DNA from: Eretmocerus hayati
Taxonomy: Eukaryota > Arthropoda > Insecta > Hymenoptera > Aphelinidae
Reading direction: 5' to 3'
Assembly (NCBI GenBank): GCA_029851415.1
Contig: CM056744.1
Coordinates: 71,170,172-71,234,171, forward strand
DNA: 64,000 nucleotides
Position numbers and translations under genes: made by a program. Positions 24,261 to 35,771 of this stretch are shown here, piece after piece (position 1 is the stretch's first letter; every line of letters begins with the position of its first letter). Below the pieces are notes generated by a model. The model did not search any database. It worked only from the letters and a program-made list of their open reading frames with translations, and had not been told where the DNA came from.

Positions 24261-24980
24261 TTTCGATGCAAGCCTATAACCTTCTGCAGCCTCTCGAATC
24301 CATACGCGATTTATTGTTATTCATCTATATATAATTGTAAATAGCTGAAAATCTTCGAATGAAATCGCACTGATTTTTCGCCGATTACGTGACTGAACCA
24401 CGCGATTCGATTTCTGCTAATTTGCTCGTTGCGATAAGCGTTGCGATTCATTTGTTCTATCGATTAAACCGGTAGAGGGCGTCTCCGAAATTCCGATTTC
24501 GTCTTGGGGGCAAAATGCTTCGGAGCTTCTGGGTTTTCGGACTATTTTCTGTAGAATCTGCACAACTCTCATCGGATAGATCAGCGGAACATGCTCTCAC
24601 ATCGCGAAGCAAGTGCGAGCAATGCATGAAATCGTAGGGCACTGTTCGACTCGCGCGGGATAACTCGAGGAGCTGAAGCGTTCCCATACCAAATGCGGAC
24701 ACCTGCGAAGGATACACGACTCTCCGTCCCCATCTGATTACATTGCATGCCATTTCAAGAATAGTAGTGTGAATAGAGGAGGAAGGGGACTCGCACATCC
24801 TTATCCTTGCCCAATTTCCCAGAATTTTCCGTCGAGGATTCAAAACCTCAACAAGGAGTCCGCCGAGACAATCGTCTCATCAGGGTCCGCCAGTGGGTTT
24901 GGGGGTCCGCCTATCTCATCGAGAGAGTAACTACCCTAATTATCCCGTGGCAAGTTGAACGTCACCGCGTAGGCATCAAG
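24261..24980 (+). other. Untranslated leader of the LTR element
   Basis: About 720 bp without a convincing gene between the primer site and the first ATG of the long frame. The frame is open from about 24807 but without an ATG until 24981. A minus-strand frame at 24457-24843 shows no recognisable motif. Packaging signals are usually found in such leaders, but I see no definite structure. Confidence 0.5.
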
Positions 24981-26693
24981 ATGTTCGGTAGAAAACCAAC
25001 AACGTCGATCCCATCGGGAGATCGACATGAGAGAATGACGATTACGCCGGATGTTGCTGGAATACTCGGCAAGGATCCGCGATATGTAGAGGCAGCCAAG
25101 CTGGTTGCGAGTCACGATTATAAAGAGGTTATGGTTCGATTGAATGAGGCTGGTCTCAGTCTAGGCGGCACACGTAATGCTCTACGCGTACGTTTGCTCC
25201 GCAACAATCTTTTGACCATAAACCCAAAGGAAGATGTACGATGGAACCCAGAGATTGACGAGCGTTCGAAGGAACACCCACCCCTCTCACCAGCTGCTTT
25301 ACAGGTAATGGCAGATATAGAGGGCGTGGAGATCGGGAGTGAAAATGGATCCGAAGTCGAGTACGAGTATGTTGTGGATGATCCGCCGGTGGTGACTTCG
25401 TCAACCAGGGTAACACAGAGTGGAATTGTGACCACTGTGGCCAACCCGTGCTCAATGATAACCGTCACGAGCTTGCATGGACCCATAGCAACTCGAGATC
25501 CCGTTCTGCTATCTGGCTATACGAATTTGCCTACCGCAGCTGAGTCTTTCCGCCAGATAGGCCACAATGCAACTTTCGCCGGGTGGGCCAACACCATGTT
25601 GCCTAACCCAGCCGATGCAGTTATCGGTCCGCCTCAGACTGATGCTACTAGGCGAATAGGTGGAAGAGGTTTGAGTTTCGAAGAAACTTGGTCTCGGTTG
25701 CAAGATCGACTGATCAGTTGCGAGATTGGAAACAAGAACAGCGATGAGCAAGTACTATTGAATTGTTGTGATAGTCCGAAGTCTGTTGAATTGACTGAAT
25801 CGGGAGTACGATCTACGCCTGTTAGCCGAAGCTGGGAAGATGAAAGCCAGATTGAAAACGCTAGAACATTGAACCCATCACGAGGAATTAATGAGATAGA
25901 GGTCCACCAAAGGAACGCCGAGAAGACTCATCATGATGGCCGAGGACAACCACAGACGATCCTGCTGCAGAAACAGCATGCACAACTGCTGTCTCGTATT
26001 GGCAAAGAAAGGTCTGTAGATGTTCCCACGCGTCTCACGAGTCGCTGCCAGTCGCACCATTCGTCGCATCAGGCGAGTGATTGGCTCTCGGAATCGCCAA
26101 GCCGTGACGAGACGAAGCCAAGGGTGTTAGATACACACCTCCCTGCTCTGAACGCCTCATCACAGCCCGCATCAGAGAAGAGACAGGTGGAACATGGAGA
26201 ATCAGTCGACAACCTCAAACTGAGTCAACCCATGGCTGAGTTGGTATCGAGGAATTATAGGTATTTGGAGTTGGCGGAGCGAGTATGCCGCTTACCCTTC
26301 AACGAAGTAAAACGCCTCCTGTGCCACCGTAAACTCAACACTATGGGAAGTATCAGTACATTGAGAAGCAGACTGATTCGAGCGGATATATTGTGGATGA
26401 ATCCGAATGAAGAAGTCCCGTGGAATGCGAAGATGGATGGACCCTTGCAAAAGTGCTCATCTTGGTTCTCTATGAAACAAAGCCAGCCATTTTTTGTGGA
26501 CGAGCCACGCCAGAGAACGGAGATTATCTCGCCAACCGTCCGAGTTTCCATCACCGCGGTAATGCAAACTACGCCAACGGTGGCAACTGCGGTAATAGGT
26601 CCTGTGACAGTTGAGACTTTCAGTATCTCCCAAGCTGTGGTATCTCCGGTAGAGGTGTCCAGTCTCGAGAGATTGATGAGAGTCCTAATGTGA
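24981..26693 (+). CDS. Putative Gag-like protein with two SAP-like modules
   Basis: The first ATG of an open frame is at 24981 and gives 570 aa; the frame itself is open from 24807 (residue numbers below count from there, so Met59 is the start). Two copies of a ~60-residue module occur. Residues 91-151 start RYVEAAKLV and end DVRWNPEID. Residues 485-544 start RYLELAERV and end EVPWNAKMD. Each contains a helix-turn-helix stretch like GLSLGGTRNALRVRLLR, resembling a SAP DNA/RNA-binding motif, followed by a conserved NPxEDV/NPNEEV-W-N tail. The linker is polar and low in complexity, and the C-terminus is rich in Thr, Val and Ser. There is no CCHC knuckle, protease or polymerase motif. By position after the primer site it should be Gag or a Gag replacement, but sequence alone does not prove this. 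Confidence 0.6.
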   Translation: MFGRKPTTSIPSGDRHERMTITPDVAGILGKDPRYVEAAKLVASHDYKEVMVRLNEAGLSLGGTRNALRVRLLRNNLLTINPKEDVRWNPEIDERSKEHPPLSPAALQVMADIEGVEIGSENGSEVEYEYVVDDPPVVTSSTRVTQSGIVTTVANPCSMITVTSLHGPIATRDPVLLSGYTNLPTAAESFRQIGHNATFAGWANTMLPNPADAVIGPPQTDATRRIGGRGLSFEETWSRLQDRLISCEIGNKNSDEQVLLNCCDSPKSVELTESGVRSTPVSRSWEDESQIENARTLNPSRGINEIEVHQRNAEKTHHDGRGQPQTILLQKQHAQLLSRIGKERSVDVPTRLTSRCQSHHSSHQASDWLSESPSRDETKPRVLDTHLPALNASSQPASEKRQVEHGESVDNLKLSQPMAELVSRNYRYLELAERVCRLPFNEVKRLLCHRKLNTMGSISTLRSRLIRADILWMNPNEEVPWNAKMDGPLQKCSSWFSMKQSQPFFVDEPRQRTEIISPTVRVSITAVMQTTPTVATAVIGPVTVETFSISQAVVSPVEVSSLERLMRVLM

Positions 26694-29600
26694 AGTCGAA
26701 AGAGAACGACGAGGGTCCGGGACGGATGCCTCTCCTCAGAAATCCGCCGCTGAGTGAAGCGAAGTTGGGAAAACCTGTGTATTTTATGAGTTGTGTGAGT
26801 GGAGCAAATGCAATTGATGTCGGCTAACTCATCGAGCACCTATCAGGAGTGAGGATCCCGGGATCTACTCTTAGACCACGCTGCAGATGAGGTTAGCTAA
26901 GAAGTCTTGAGATGAAAATGATGTGTGATTAGCCTTTGAAAGAAAAGAGAAGAAAGATAGCGAAAATTCATAGAGTTGTTGATGCGAAGAATGCTTGAAA
27001 CCGACAGTTCGTAGCCGTTGGAATTGGAAGATTGTATGATTCGCCAAGTGGTCTGAGATTATTTGATCATGGCGTTTTGTCTTGTCTATCCGCCAAATGA
27101 GGGTCGTAGGGACCTACCCTCATTCCAATCCGCCACGAAATGTTTGCCCAGGGTTGCTGACAGGGCAGATCTGGTCTGCATCGAGGCTAAGCCCAAAGGT
27201 GGGCAGCGAGTGCAGGGGTCTGACTTCGCGCCATGCTGTTGCAAGCAAAACCATAGGGCGAGGACCATGCAGATCTGCCCTTCAAAAAAAAAAAAAAAAA
27301 CTTCCTTCGGGGAAGAATAGCCATTGATCAATGGTCATATGGACTTCTCCGGTTGTCGGAGCGGGTAAGAGCGAGGATCGCATGATCTACTTTTACATCT
27401 CGCTGCCAAAATAAAACGGAATCACCAAGGAGCAGGAGTCAAGTGGTTTCCGCCCGTTATGGTTGTATTCTGATGAGGTGGGGGTGAGGATCCTGATGAT
27501 CTGCCCTCGACCTTTGTTGTGCGAAAGAGAAGAGAAATTCGTGAATCTGTCTGAGGAACGATCTGCTCTCCAGTCGCGATAGAAACTGGCAAGGAGTGAG
27601 GATCACGTGATCCACTCCCGAACAATTTCCCGCGATGAAATGGATGACTCGTGGCTTGAAAGCCGAGAGCTAGCCAACGCCGGGGTAGATCCGCAATTGA
27701 GCAGAACGTGTTCGTAACGGAGCAAGCAATCAGGAGCTGAGTCGCCCGGAGGCTTGACCAAGACTGAAAGACGAGAGAAAGAGGATCGTGGACATCCTCA
27801 CTCGAGTCCTTGCTCCAGTAACGAACTTCATGAGTTATAAGAGATCTGCTCTCTAGTCGCGATTGAAACTTGAAAAGAGTGAGGATCATGTGATCTGCTC
27901 TGGTTTCAACCGATGAAGCGAATGACCAGAAGCTAAGGGGGCCGAAGGCTGCCCGGTCTTGTGTCAAGTAGCACGTGAGCAGAACGTTTCGTTGCTGAGC
28001 AGAAAAATCAGGAGCTGAGTCACATGGCGGTGACCAAGACTGAGAGATGAGAGGGCGAAGATGGTGCACACTTCCTCTCAAATCCTTGTGCCAGTATCGA
28101 ATATTTTTGTCGAGTGATTGTGTCGTAGAGACTCAGGAGCTGAGGCACCTAGAGAGGCCAGCCCAAGCCTGAGGATGAGCGTCGTGAGAGAGATAGCGAA
28201 ATCGAACTGGAGGATCGCGAGAGGAAATGCTGCCTTGGCTTGCGCAGGCCAAAGAGCACTAAAGTTGCCGATGAGAACCGGGCCAGAAGTTGTCTCCCGG
28301 AATCTCATCCATGCCACTGCCTCCACCGCACGTCTTCCATTTCCGAAGGGAACGGAGGTTTCTACGCCTGAACTCCGCCGCCATGATGAGGGACGCCTTA
28401 AAGGATGTCGAGTGGGCCCGTGAGATGCCTTCCGTCGACTGAAAGAAACTGAAATCGAGGTTGGTGGTCGTGCGGACCTCACCTAGTTGTTGTGGATTAC
28501 ATTAGAAGTCAGGAGGGTGAGGATCAGATGATCTACCCGAATGGCTTCCCAAGTCGCGAAGAGAGGTTAAGATCGTCAAATCTACCTTCTGGAGCGTTGA
28601 CACGATGCACCAGGGGCGAGGATCATCCGATCTGCCTCGCATCGTGTCAGAAAAAGTGAATTGAGGAGGCATAGATCGAACGATCTGCTTTCTATTTTAT
28701 TTCAAATCGCAGACTTGAGGTTGAGGATCGAGTAGATCTGACCTCAGCTGTAAAAAAAAAAAAAAAAGAGAGAAAGAGTCGTGAGCGAAGTTGTTGAAGG
28801 AGACCACAGAGATTTGTCGTGGATTTCTGTTGAGTATTGATGAGTTAGTGAAATGAATGCTGAGATGAAGAGAGAGTAAATGCAAACGGGAGCGAATGAG
28901 TGCGAAAATCTGAAGGATCCGCCAAGAATAAATCCGCCACCAGGGAGACTAGTCCTCTGAATTGACGCCGGGATATCCGAAAAACTGGAGACGAGATCGC
29001 TGGTTTGGTAGATTTTTGTCGGGTATGCCTGAGAAGGATTGACTCTAGATTGGTCGTGTGAGTGAATTGTGTGAGTTGTAGTTGTATGAAGTTGTTGAAA
29101 TTTAAATAATTGAGTCCGAAGTGAATCACAAATGCGAGCTAATACACCTACAGAGGAGAAGATTCGCCTTCGAAAATGACCTAGGATTGTGAATCAGGAG
29201 AGAGTGCGCCTATGTGTTTGGAGTCAAACAATGGGGTTGAATGAGTCATCCCCTATCCGCCGAGTGCCGATGAAGACAGATGTGGAGAGTCGGATGTGTG
29301 GTATACAGCCGATGTGTGTTGATGTAACGCCAGAATGTTAAAAAGAAGTCGAAAATAAGAGTTTTGGGATACAAATGGCACGTTTCAAGATAAGTATCCA
29401 GCCGAGTGAAATGTCTGAAGGATTAGTCGAGTTAGAGGAATCCATACGCAAGAAGTGTTGCTGGCGGAAGAATAATTCGAGTGTAGATTATCGAGTATTG
29501 GGAAGAAAAATTGGAAAAACAGCCGTGGCGGTGATATGAGAAGCAGATCTAATGGGTAGAGCACCAAGTTGCGTCCGTTTGAACAACAGAGCTACGACGA

Positions 29601-30182
29601 AAGAACTCAGTGTCCGATTGAACGACGGTAAAATGAAATGTCGTCGAGAAGTCAGGGAATGCCGGTCACATTAGACGTTTCTGCGTGGCGTGTGAAACGC
29701 ATAGCGAGTTGAGATTTCCGCCAGTCCGCCGAGATAGTATCGCTCGTGAAGAAATGATTCTTCAGAATTGCACAGAGAGGCTGTGCAAAACCGAAGACGA
29801 ACGTGAGCAGGAATGGAAGGATGCGAAAAAATGTGCGTCGATCGAAGAGTTTGAAGCACAATTCGTAGAAATGTTGACCTAGATTTTGGTCGGGAAAGTT
29901 GTTGGAATCACGAGCGGTGACCATGACTAGATGAACGATGTCTTGACTGAGTTGATTGGGGTGTCCGAGTTGACGCCAGATGGTCGATTGTGTATATCTT
30001 AGCGACTCAGAGTAAGAGTGCTAGTTCCGAATCAGAGACTGTCGTGACGAAGAGTAAATCACGTTACCGATGACAGGAAGTGTTTCGATTACAAATTTTC
30101 TTGTTGTTTTCAAAGGCCTATGGCATCGGACTCCATGGAGTCGAGGAATTTCCGCCAGGGCTCGAGTATTCACTCAAACATC
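26694..30182 (+). other. Non-coding internal region of the LTR element, 5' of the Transib
   Basis: About 3.5 kb with no frame showing polymerase or integrase motifs. Minus-strand frames at 27422-28081 and 28078-28482 look like chance frames. The first 2 kb holds the hairpin series (separate entry). A(17) at 27284-27300 is followed by a CTTCC-TTCG-GGGAAG-type hairpin, and a second A run lies near 28753-28766. The remainder to 30182 contains repeated TCCGCC words but no gene that I can support. Confidence 0.6.
26847..28745 (+). other. Series of about 11 GA-bulged hairpins with covarying lower stems
   Basis: Each unit has a lower stem of variable sequence (3-7 bp), an unpaired GA on the 5' side, an upper stem GGATC/GATCT (or GATCC), and a loop of 4-5 bases. 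Positions: 26847-26870, 27255-27281, 27365-27396, 27482-27506, 27593-27618, 27876-27901, 28515-28538, 28564-28587, 28599-28648, 28664-28693, 28717-28745. Eight have the exact GA bulge plus GGATC. The unit at 27255 has GGACC, and those at 28564 and 28664 have TA or AT bulges with AGAT(C). Lower stems differ yet pair, for example GGAGT/ACTCC, GGGT/ACCC, AGGGC/GCCCT and GAGGTT/GACCTC. The unit at 28599 has an added 10-bp outer stem GACACGATGC/GCATCGTGTC, and the one at 27876 an outer TTGAAAC/GTTTCAA. A related hairpin (AATGAGGG/CCCTCATT) is at 27096-27124. Confidence 0.75.
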
Positions 30183-30187
30183 CGCCG
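30183..30187 (+). repeat. Left target-site duplication of the Transib (CGCCG)
   Basis: CGCCG precedes the left terminus, and an identical CGCCG follows the right terminus at 46040-46044. Five-base GC-rich duplications are characteristic of Transib insertions. Confidence 0.95.
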
Positions 30188-30226
30188 CACAGTGGGGCGA
30201 AACATGCATTTTGCGGCACAAATCGT
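30188..30226 (+). other. Left terminus, RSS-like heptamer and nonamer position
   Basis: The heptamer CACAGTG is at 30188-30194. Exactly 23 bases later, ACAAATCGT (30218-30226) shares its first five bases with the V(D)J nonamer ACAAAAACC. The same sequence is mirrored at the right end. The heptamer match is perfect; the nonamer similarity is partial. Confidence 0.7.
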
Positions 30227-30605
30227 ATCCACGCGAATTTTTGACCGATTGGATCGATCCAAAACGGATTTTCTTCGTTTTTTCATTCTCCACCTCAAGG
30301 CACTGCAACAATTTTGGAAATAATCGTTCTTGGATCTATAGAGCGTATGGGATGTTGAACTCGATCCGAGAGGAGAATACTACACATTCCTACTTACTAG
30401 GCATATGATTTTTGGCTCAAAACCATCCGAACTGACCTATATGGTCTTCGGGATGTGTATACAACCCTTTACCACTTTCCTGGGTTATTTATTCGTCTAT
30501 GATACGTTGCAAACGCCCAAAATTGGTCAGACTTGCAACTCACTCGGGATAGATGCTTTCTCGACCTCTTTGTTGGACAATTGGTGACTTCGAGACTGCA
30601 GAACG
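30188..30605 (+). repeat. Outer single-copy part of the left Transib arm
   Basis: These 418 bp are mirrored by 45622-46039, with the same spacing and no difference in the parts I compared. An in-frame stretch (30405-30587) and its mirror are identical at protein level, but there is no recognisable domain and it is probably not a gene. Confidence 0.9.
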
Positions 30606-33600
30606 ACTTGCGGAAGCTAGAGAGCACTGCAAGGACCATCTAGAACGTTCTACCAACCAAATGCCACGTTGCGCGAGTCAAGAAATTGACGCTGGAACTT
30701 TTTACGATACTTTTTCGCTCGGAATCACTCGCGAATGGTGGAAAACTTCACGAAATCAGGAAATCCCGGTGTGTATTTGAACTTGCGGAAGCTCAGAAAT
30801 ACTGCGAGGACCATCTCATATGTCCTAGTTATCGAATGCCTCAAACTAGAGGTGAAAAAAATGCCGCTGGAATGATTTAAGACTCTGAATCCGACGAGAT
30901 TCGCTCGCGAATGGGGGGAGAACCCCTGAAACCATGTATTCTAGGTGCCCATACAAACTTGCGGAAACTGAAAAGCACTGCGAATATCATCTACAATGAT
31001 CCATCAATCGAATGCCCAAAGGTAGGGGTTATGAAATTGACGCTGGGATTTTTTATGAACCCTCTTTTGCAGGGGATCACTCACAAATGGTCGAAAAATC
31101 CTCAAAAACACGAATCCAGGCGTCTAAACAGACTTGCGGAAGCTAGAAAGCATTGCGAGGACCATCTAGAACGATCCACCAACCAAATGCCACGTTGCGC
31201 GAGTCAAGAAATTGACGCTGGAACTTTTTACGATACTTTTTCGCTCGGAATCACTCGCGAATGGTAGAAAACTTCACGAAATCAGGAAATCCCGGTGTGT
31301 ATTTGAACTTGCGGAAGCTCAGAAATACTGCGAGGACCATCTCATATGTCCTAGTTATCGAATGCCTCAAACTAGAGGTGAAAAAAATGCCGCTGGAATG
31401 ATTTAAGACTCTGAATCCGACGAGATTCGCTCGCGAATGGGGGGAGAACCCCTGAAACCATGTATTCTAGGTGCCCATACAAACTTGCGGAAACTGAAAA
31501 GCACTGCGAATATCATCTACAATGATCCATCAATCGAATGCCCAAAGGTAGGGGTTATGAAATTGACGCTGGGATTTTTTATGAACCCTCTTTTGCAGGG
31601 GATCACTCACAAATGGTCGAAAAATCCTCAAAAACACGAATCCAGGCGTCTAAACAGACTTGCGGAAGCTAGAAAGCATTGCGAGGACCATCTAGAACGA
31701 TCCACCAACCAAATGCCACGTTGCGCGAGTCAAGAAATTGACGCTGGAACTTTTCACGATACTTTTTCGCTCGGAATCACTCGCGGATGGTCGAGAACCT
31801 CAGTGAATCATGAAATCCCAGTGTGTATTTGAACTTGCGGAAGCTCGGAAATACCGCGAGGACCATCTCATATGTCCTAGTTATCGAATGCCTCAAACTA
31901 GAGGTGAAAAAAATGCCGCTGGAATGATTTAAGACTCTGAATCCGACGAGATTCGCTCGCGAATGGGGGGAGAACCCCTGAAACCATGTATTCTAGGTGC
32001 CCATACAAACTTGCGGAAACTGAAAAGCACTGCGAATATCATCTACAATGATCCATCAATCGAATGCCCAAAGGTAGGGGTTATGAAATTGACGCTGGGA
32101 TTTTTTATGAACCCTCTTTTGCAGGGGATCACTCACAAATGGTCGAAAAATCCTCAAAAACACGAATCCAGGCGTCTAAACAGACTTGCGGAAGCTAGAA
32201 AGCATTGCGAGGACCATCTAGAACGATCCACCAACCAAATGCCACGTTGCGCGAGTCAAGAAATTGACGCTGGAACTTTTTACGATACTTTTTCGCTCGG
32301 AATCACTCGCGGATGGTCGAGAACCTCAGTGAATCATGAAATCCCAGTGTGTATTTGAACTTGCGGAAGCTCGGAAATACCGCGAGGACCATCTCATATG
32401 TCCTAGTTATCAAATGCCTCAAACTAGAGGTGGAAAAAATGCCGCTGGAATGATTTAAGACTCTGAATCCGACGAGATTCGCTCGCGAATGGGGGGAGAA
32501 CCCCTGAAACCATGTATTCTAGGTGCCCATACAAACTTGCGGAAACTGAAAAGCACTGCGAATATCATCTTTAATGATCCATCAATCGAATGCCCAAAGG
32601 TAGGGGTTATGAAATTGACGCTGGGATTTTTTATGAACCCTCTTTTGCAGGGGATCACTCACAAATGGTCGAAAAATCCTCAAAAACACGAATCCAGGCG
32701 TCTCAACAGACTTGCGGAAGCTAGAAAGCATTGCGAGGACCATCTAGAACGATCCACCAACCAAATGCCACGTTGCGCGAGTCAAGAAATTGACGCTGGA
32801 ACTTTTTACGATACTTTTTCGCTCGGAATCACTCGCGGATGGTCGAGAACCTCAGTGAATCATGAAATCCCAGTGTGTATTTGAACTTGCGGAAGCTCGG
32901 AAATACCGCGAGGACCATCTCATATGTCCTAGTTATCAAATGCCTCAAACTAGAGGTGGAAAAAATGCCGCTGGAATGATTTAACACTCTGAATCCGACG
33001 AGATTCGCTCGCGAATGGGGGGAGAACCCCTGAAACCATGTATTCTAGGTGCCCATACAAACTTGCGGAAACTGAAAAGCACTGCGAATATCATCTACAA
33101 TGATCCATCAATCGAATGCCCAAAGGTAGGGGTTATGAAATTGACGCTGGGATTTTTTATGAACCCTCTTTTGCAGGGGATCACTCACAAATGGTCGAAA
33201 AATCCTCAAAAACACGAATCCAGGCGTCTCAACAGACTTGCGGAAGCTAGAAAGCATTGCGAGGACCATCTAGAACGATCCGGCAACCAAATGCCACGTT
33301 GCGCGAGTCAAGAAATTGACGCTGGAACTTTTTACGATACTTTTTCGCTCGGAATCTCTCGCGGATGGTCGAGAACCTCAGTGAATCATGAAATCCCAGT
33401 GTGTATTTGAACTTGCGGAAGCTCGGAAATACCGCGAGGACCATCTCATATGTCCTAGTTATCAAATGCCTCAAACTAGAGGTGGAAAAAATGCCGCTGG
33501 AATGATTTAAGACTCTGAATCCGACGAGATTCGCTCGCGGATGGGGGGAGAACCCCTGAAACCATGTATTCTAGGTGCCCATACAAACTTGCGGAAACTG

Positions 33601-35770
33601 AGAAGCACTGCGAATATCATCTACAATGATCCATCAATCGAATGCCCAAAGGTAGGGGTTATGAAATTGACGCTGGGATTTTTTATGAACCCTCTTTTGC
33701 AGGGGATCACTTACAAATGGTCGAAAAATCCTCAAAAACACGAATCCAGGCGTCTCAACAGACTTGCGGAAGCTAGAAAGCATTGCGAGGACCATCTAGA
33801 ACGATCCACCAACCAAATGCCACGTTGCGCGAGTCAAGAAATTGACGCTGGAACTTTTTACGATACTTTTTCGCTCGGAATCACTCGCGGATGGTCGAGA
33901 ACCTCAGTGAATCATGAAATCCCAGTGTGTATTTGAACTTGCGGAAGCTCGGAAATACCGCGAGGACCATCTCATATGTCCTAGTTATCAAATGCCTCAA
34001 ACTAGAGGTGGAAAAAATGCCGCTGGAATGATTTAACACTCTGAATCCGACGAGATTCGCTCGCGAATGGGGGGAGAACCCCTGAAACCATGTATTCTAG
34101 GTGCCCATACAAACTTGCGGAAACTGAAAAGCACTGCGAATATCATCTACAATGATCCATCAATCGAATGCCCAAAGGTAGGGGTTATGAAATTGACGCT
34201 GGGATTTTTTATGAACCCTCTTTTGCAGGGGATCACTCACAAATGGTCGAAAAATCCTCAAAAACACGAATCCAGGCGTCTCAACAGACTTGCGGAAGCT
34301 AGAAAGCATTGCGAGGACCATCTAGAACGATCCACCAACCAAATGCCACGTTGCGCGAGTCAAGAAATTGACGCTGGAACTTTTTACGATACTTTTTCGC
34401 TCGGAATCACTCGCGGATGGTCGAGAACCTCAGTGAATCATGAAATCCCAGTGTGTATTTGAACTTGCGGAAGCTCGGAAATACCGCGAGGACCATCTCA
34501 TATGTCCTAGTTATCAAATGCCTCGAACTAGAGGTGGAAAAAATGCCGCTGGAATGATTTAACACTCTGAATCCGACGAGATTCGCTCGCGAATGGGGGG
34601 AGAACCCCTGAAACCATGTATTCTAGGTGCCCATACAAACTTGCGGAAACTGAAAAGCACTGCGAATATCATCTACAATGATCCATCAATCGAATGCCCA
34701 AAGGTAGGGGTTATGAAATTGACGCTGGGATTTTTTATGAACCCTCTTTTGCAGGGGATCACTCACAAATGGTCGAAAAATCCTCAAAAACACGAATCCA
34801 GGCGTCTCAACAGACTTGCGGAAGCTAGAAAGCATTGCGAGGACCATCTAGAACGATCCACCAACCAAATGCCACGTTGCGCGAGTCAAGAAATTGACGC
34901 TGGAACTTTTTACGATACTTTTTCGCTCGGAATCACTCGCGGATGGTCGAGAACCTCAGTGAATCATGAAATCCCAGTGTGTATTTGAACTTGCGGAAGC
35001 TCGGAAATACCGCGAGGACCATCTCATATGTCCTAGTTATCAAATGCCTCAAACTAGAGGTGGAAAAAATGCCGCTGGAATGATTTAAGACTCTGAATCC
35101 GACGAGATTCGCTCGCGAATGGGGGGAGAACCCCTGAAACCATGTATTCTAGGTGCCCATACAAACTTGCGGAAACTGAAAAGCACTGCGAATATCATCT
35201 ACAATGATCCATCAATCGAATGCCCAAAGGTAGGGGTTATGAAATTGACGCTGGGATTCTTTATGAACCCTCTTTTGCAGGGGATCACTCACAAATGGTC
35301 GAAAAATCCTCAAAAACACGAATCCAGGCGTCTCAACAGACTTGCGGAAGCTAGAAAGCATTGCGAGGACCATCTAGAACGATCCACCAACCAAATGCCA
35401 CGTTGCGCGAGTCAAGAAATTGACGCTGGAACTTTTTACGATACTTTTTCGCTCGGAATCACTCGCGGATGGTCGAGAACCTCAGTGAATCATGAAATCC
35501 CAGTGTGTATTTGAACTTGCGGAAGCTCGGAAATACCGCGAGGACCATCTCATATGTCCTAGTTATCAAATGCCCCAAACTAGAGGTGGAAAAAATGCCG
35601 CTGGAATGATTTAAGACTCTGAATCCGACGAGATTCGCTCGCGAATGGGGGGAGAACCCCTGAAACCATGTATTCTAGGTGCCCATACAAACTTCCGGAA
35701 ACTGAAAAGCACTGCGAATATCATCTACAATGATCCATCAATCGAATGCCCAAAGGTAGGGGTTATGAAA
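30606..35770 (+). repeat. Left tandem array, 526-bp unit, about 9.8 copies
   Basis: The period is exactly 526 bp (for example 30911, 31437, 31963 ... 35119 mark the same point). Each unit is a trimer of diverged subrepeats of 175, 176 and 175 bp, each beginning near ACTTGCGGAA (31132, 31307, 31483, 31658). Copies differ by single bases. A 131-codon frame is open in most units with an identical or near-identical product. The same frame is cut short at 31267 by TAG in place of TCG, and no domain is recognisable, so I treat it as a by-product of the repeat. The array is cut at 35770 within the third subrepeat, where the transposase fragment begins. Confidence 0.95.
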
Positions 35771-35771
35771 T

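Noticed and set aside
27422..28482. Minus-strand frames of 219 and 134 codons as pol remnants
   Set aside because: No reverse transcriptase, RNase H or integrase motif is visible. The composition is rich in Ser, Pro and Arg, as expected for antisense chance frames.
30911..35514. Repeated 131-codon frame in each 526-bp unit, mirrored in the right arm
   Set aside because: Identity is at DNA level across all frames. Units with stop changes are amplified equally, and no motif or start context suggests translation.
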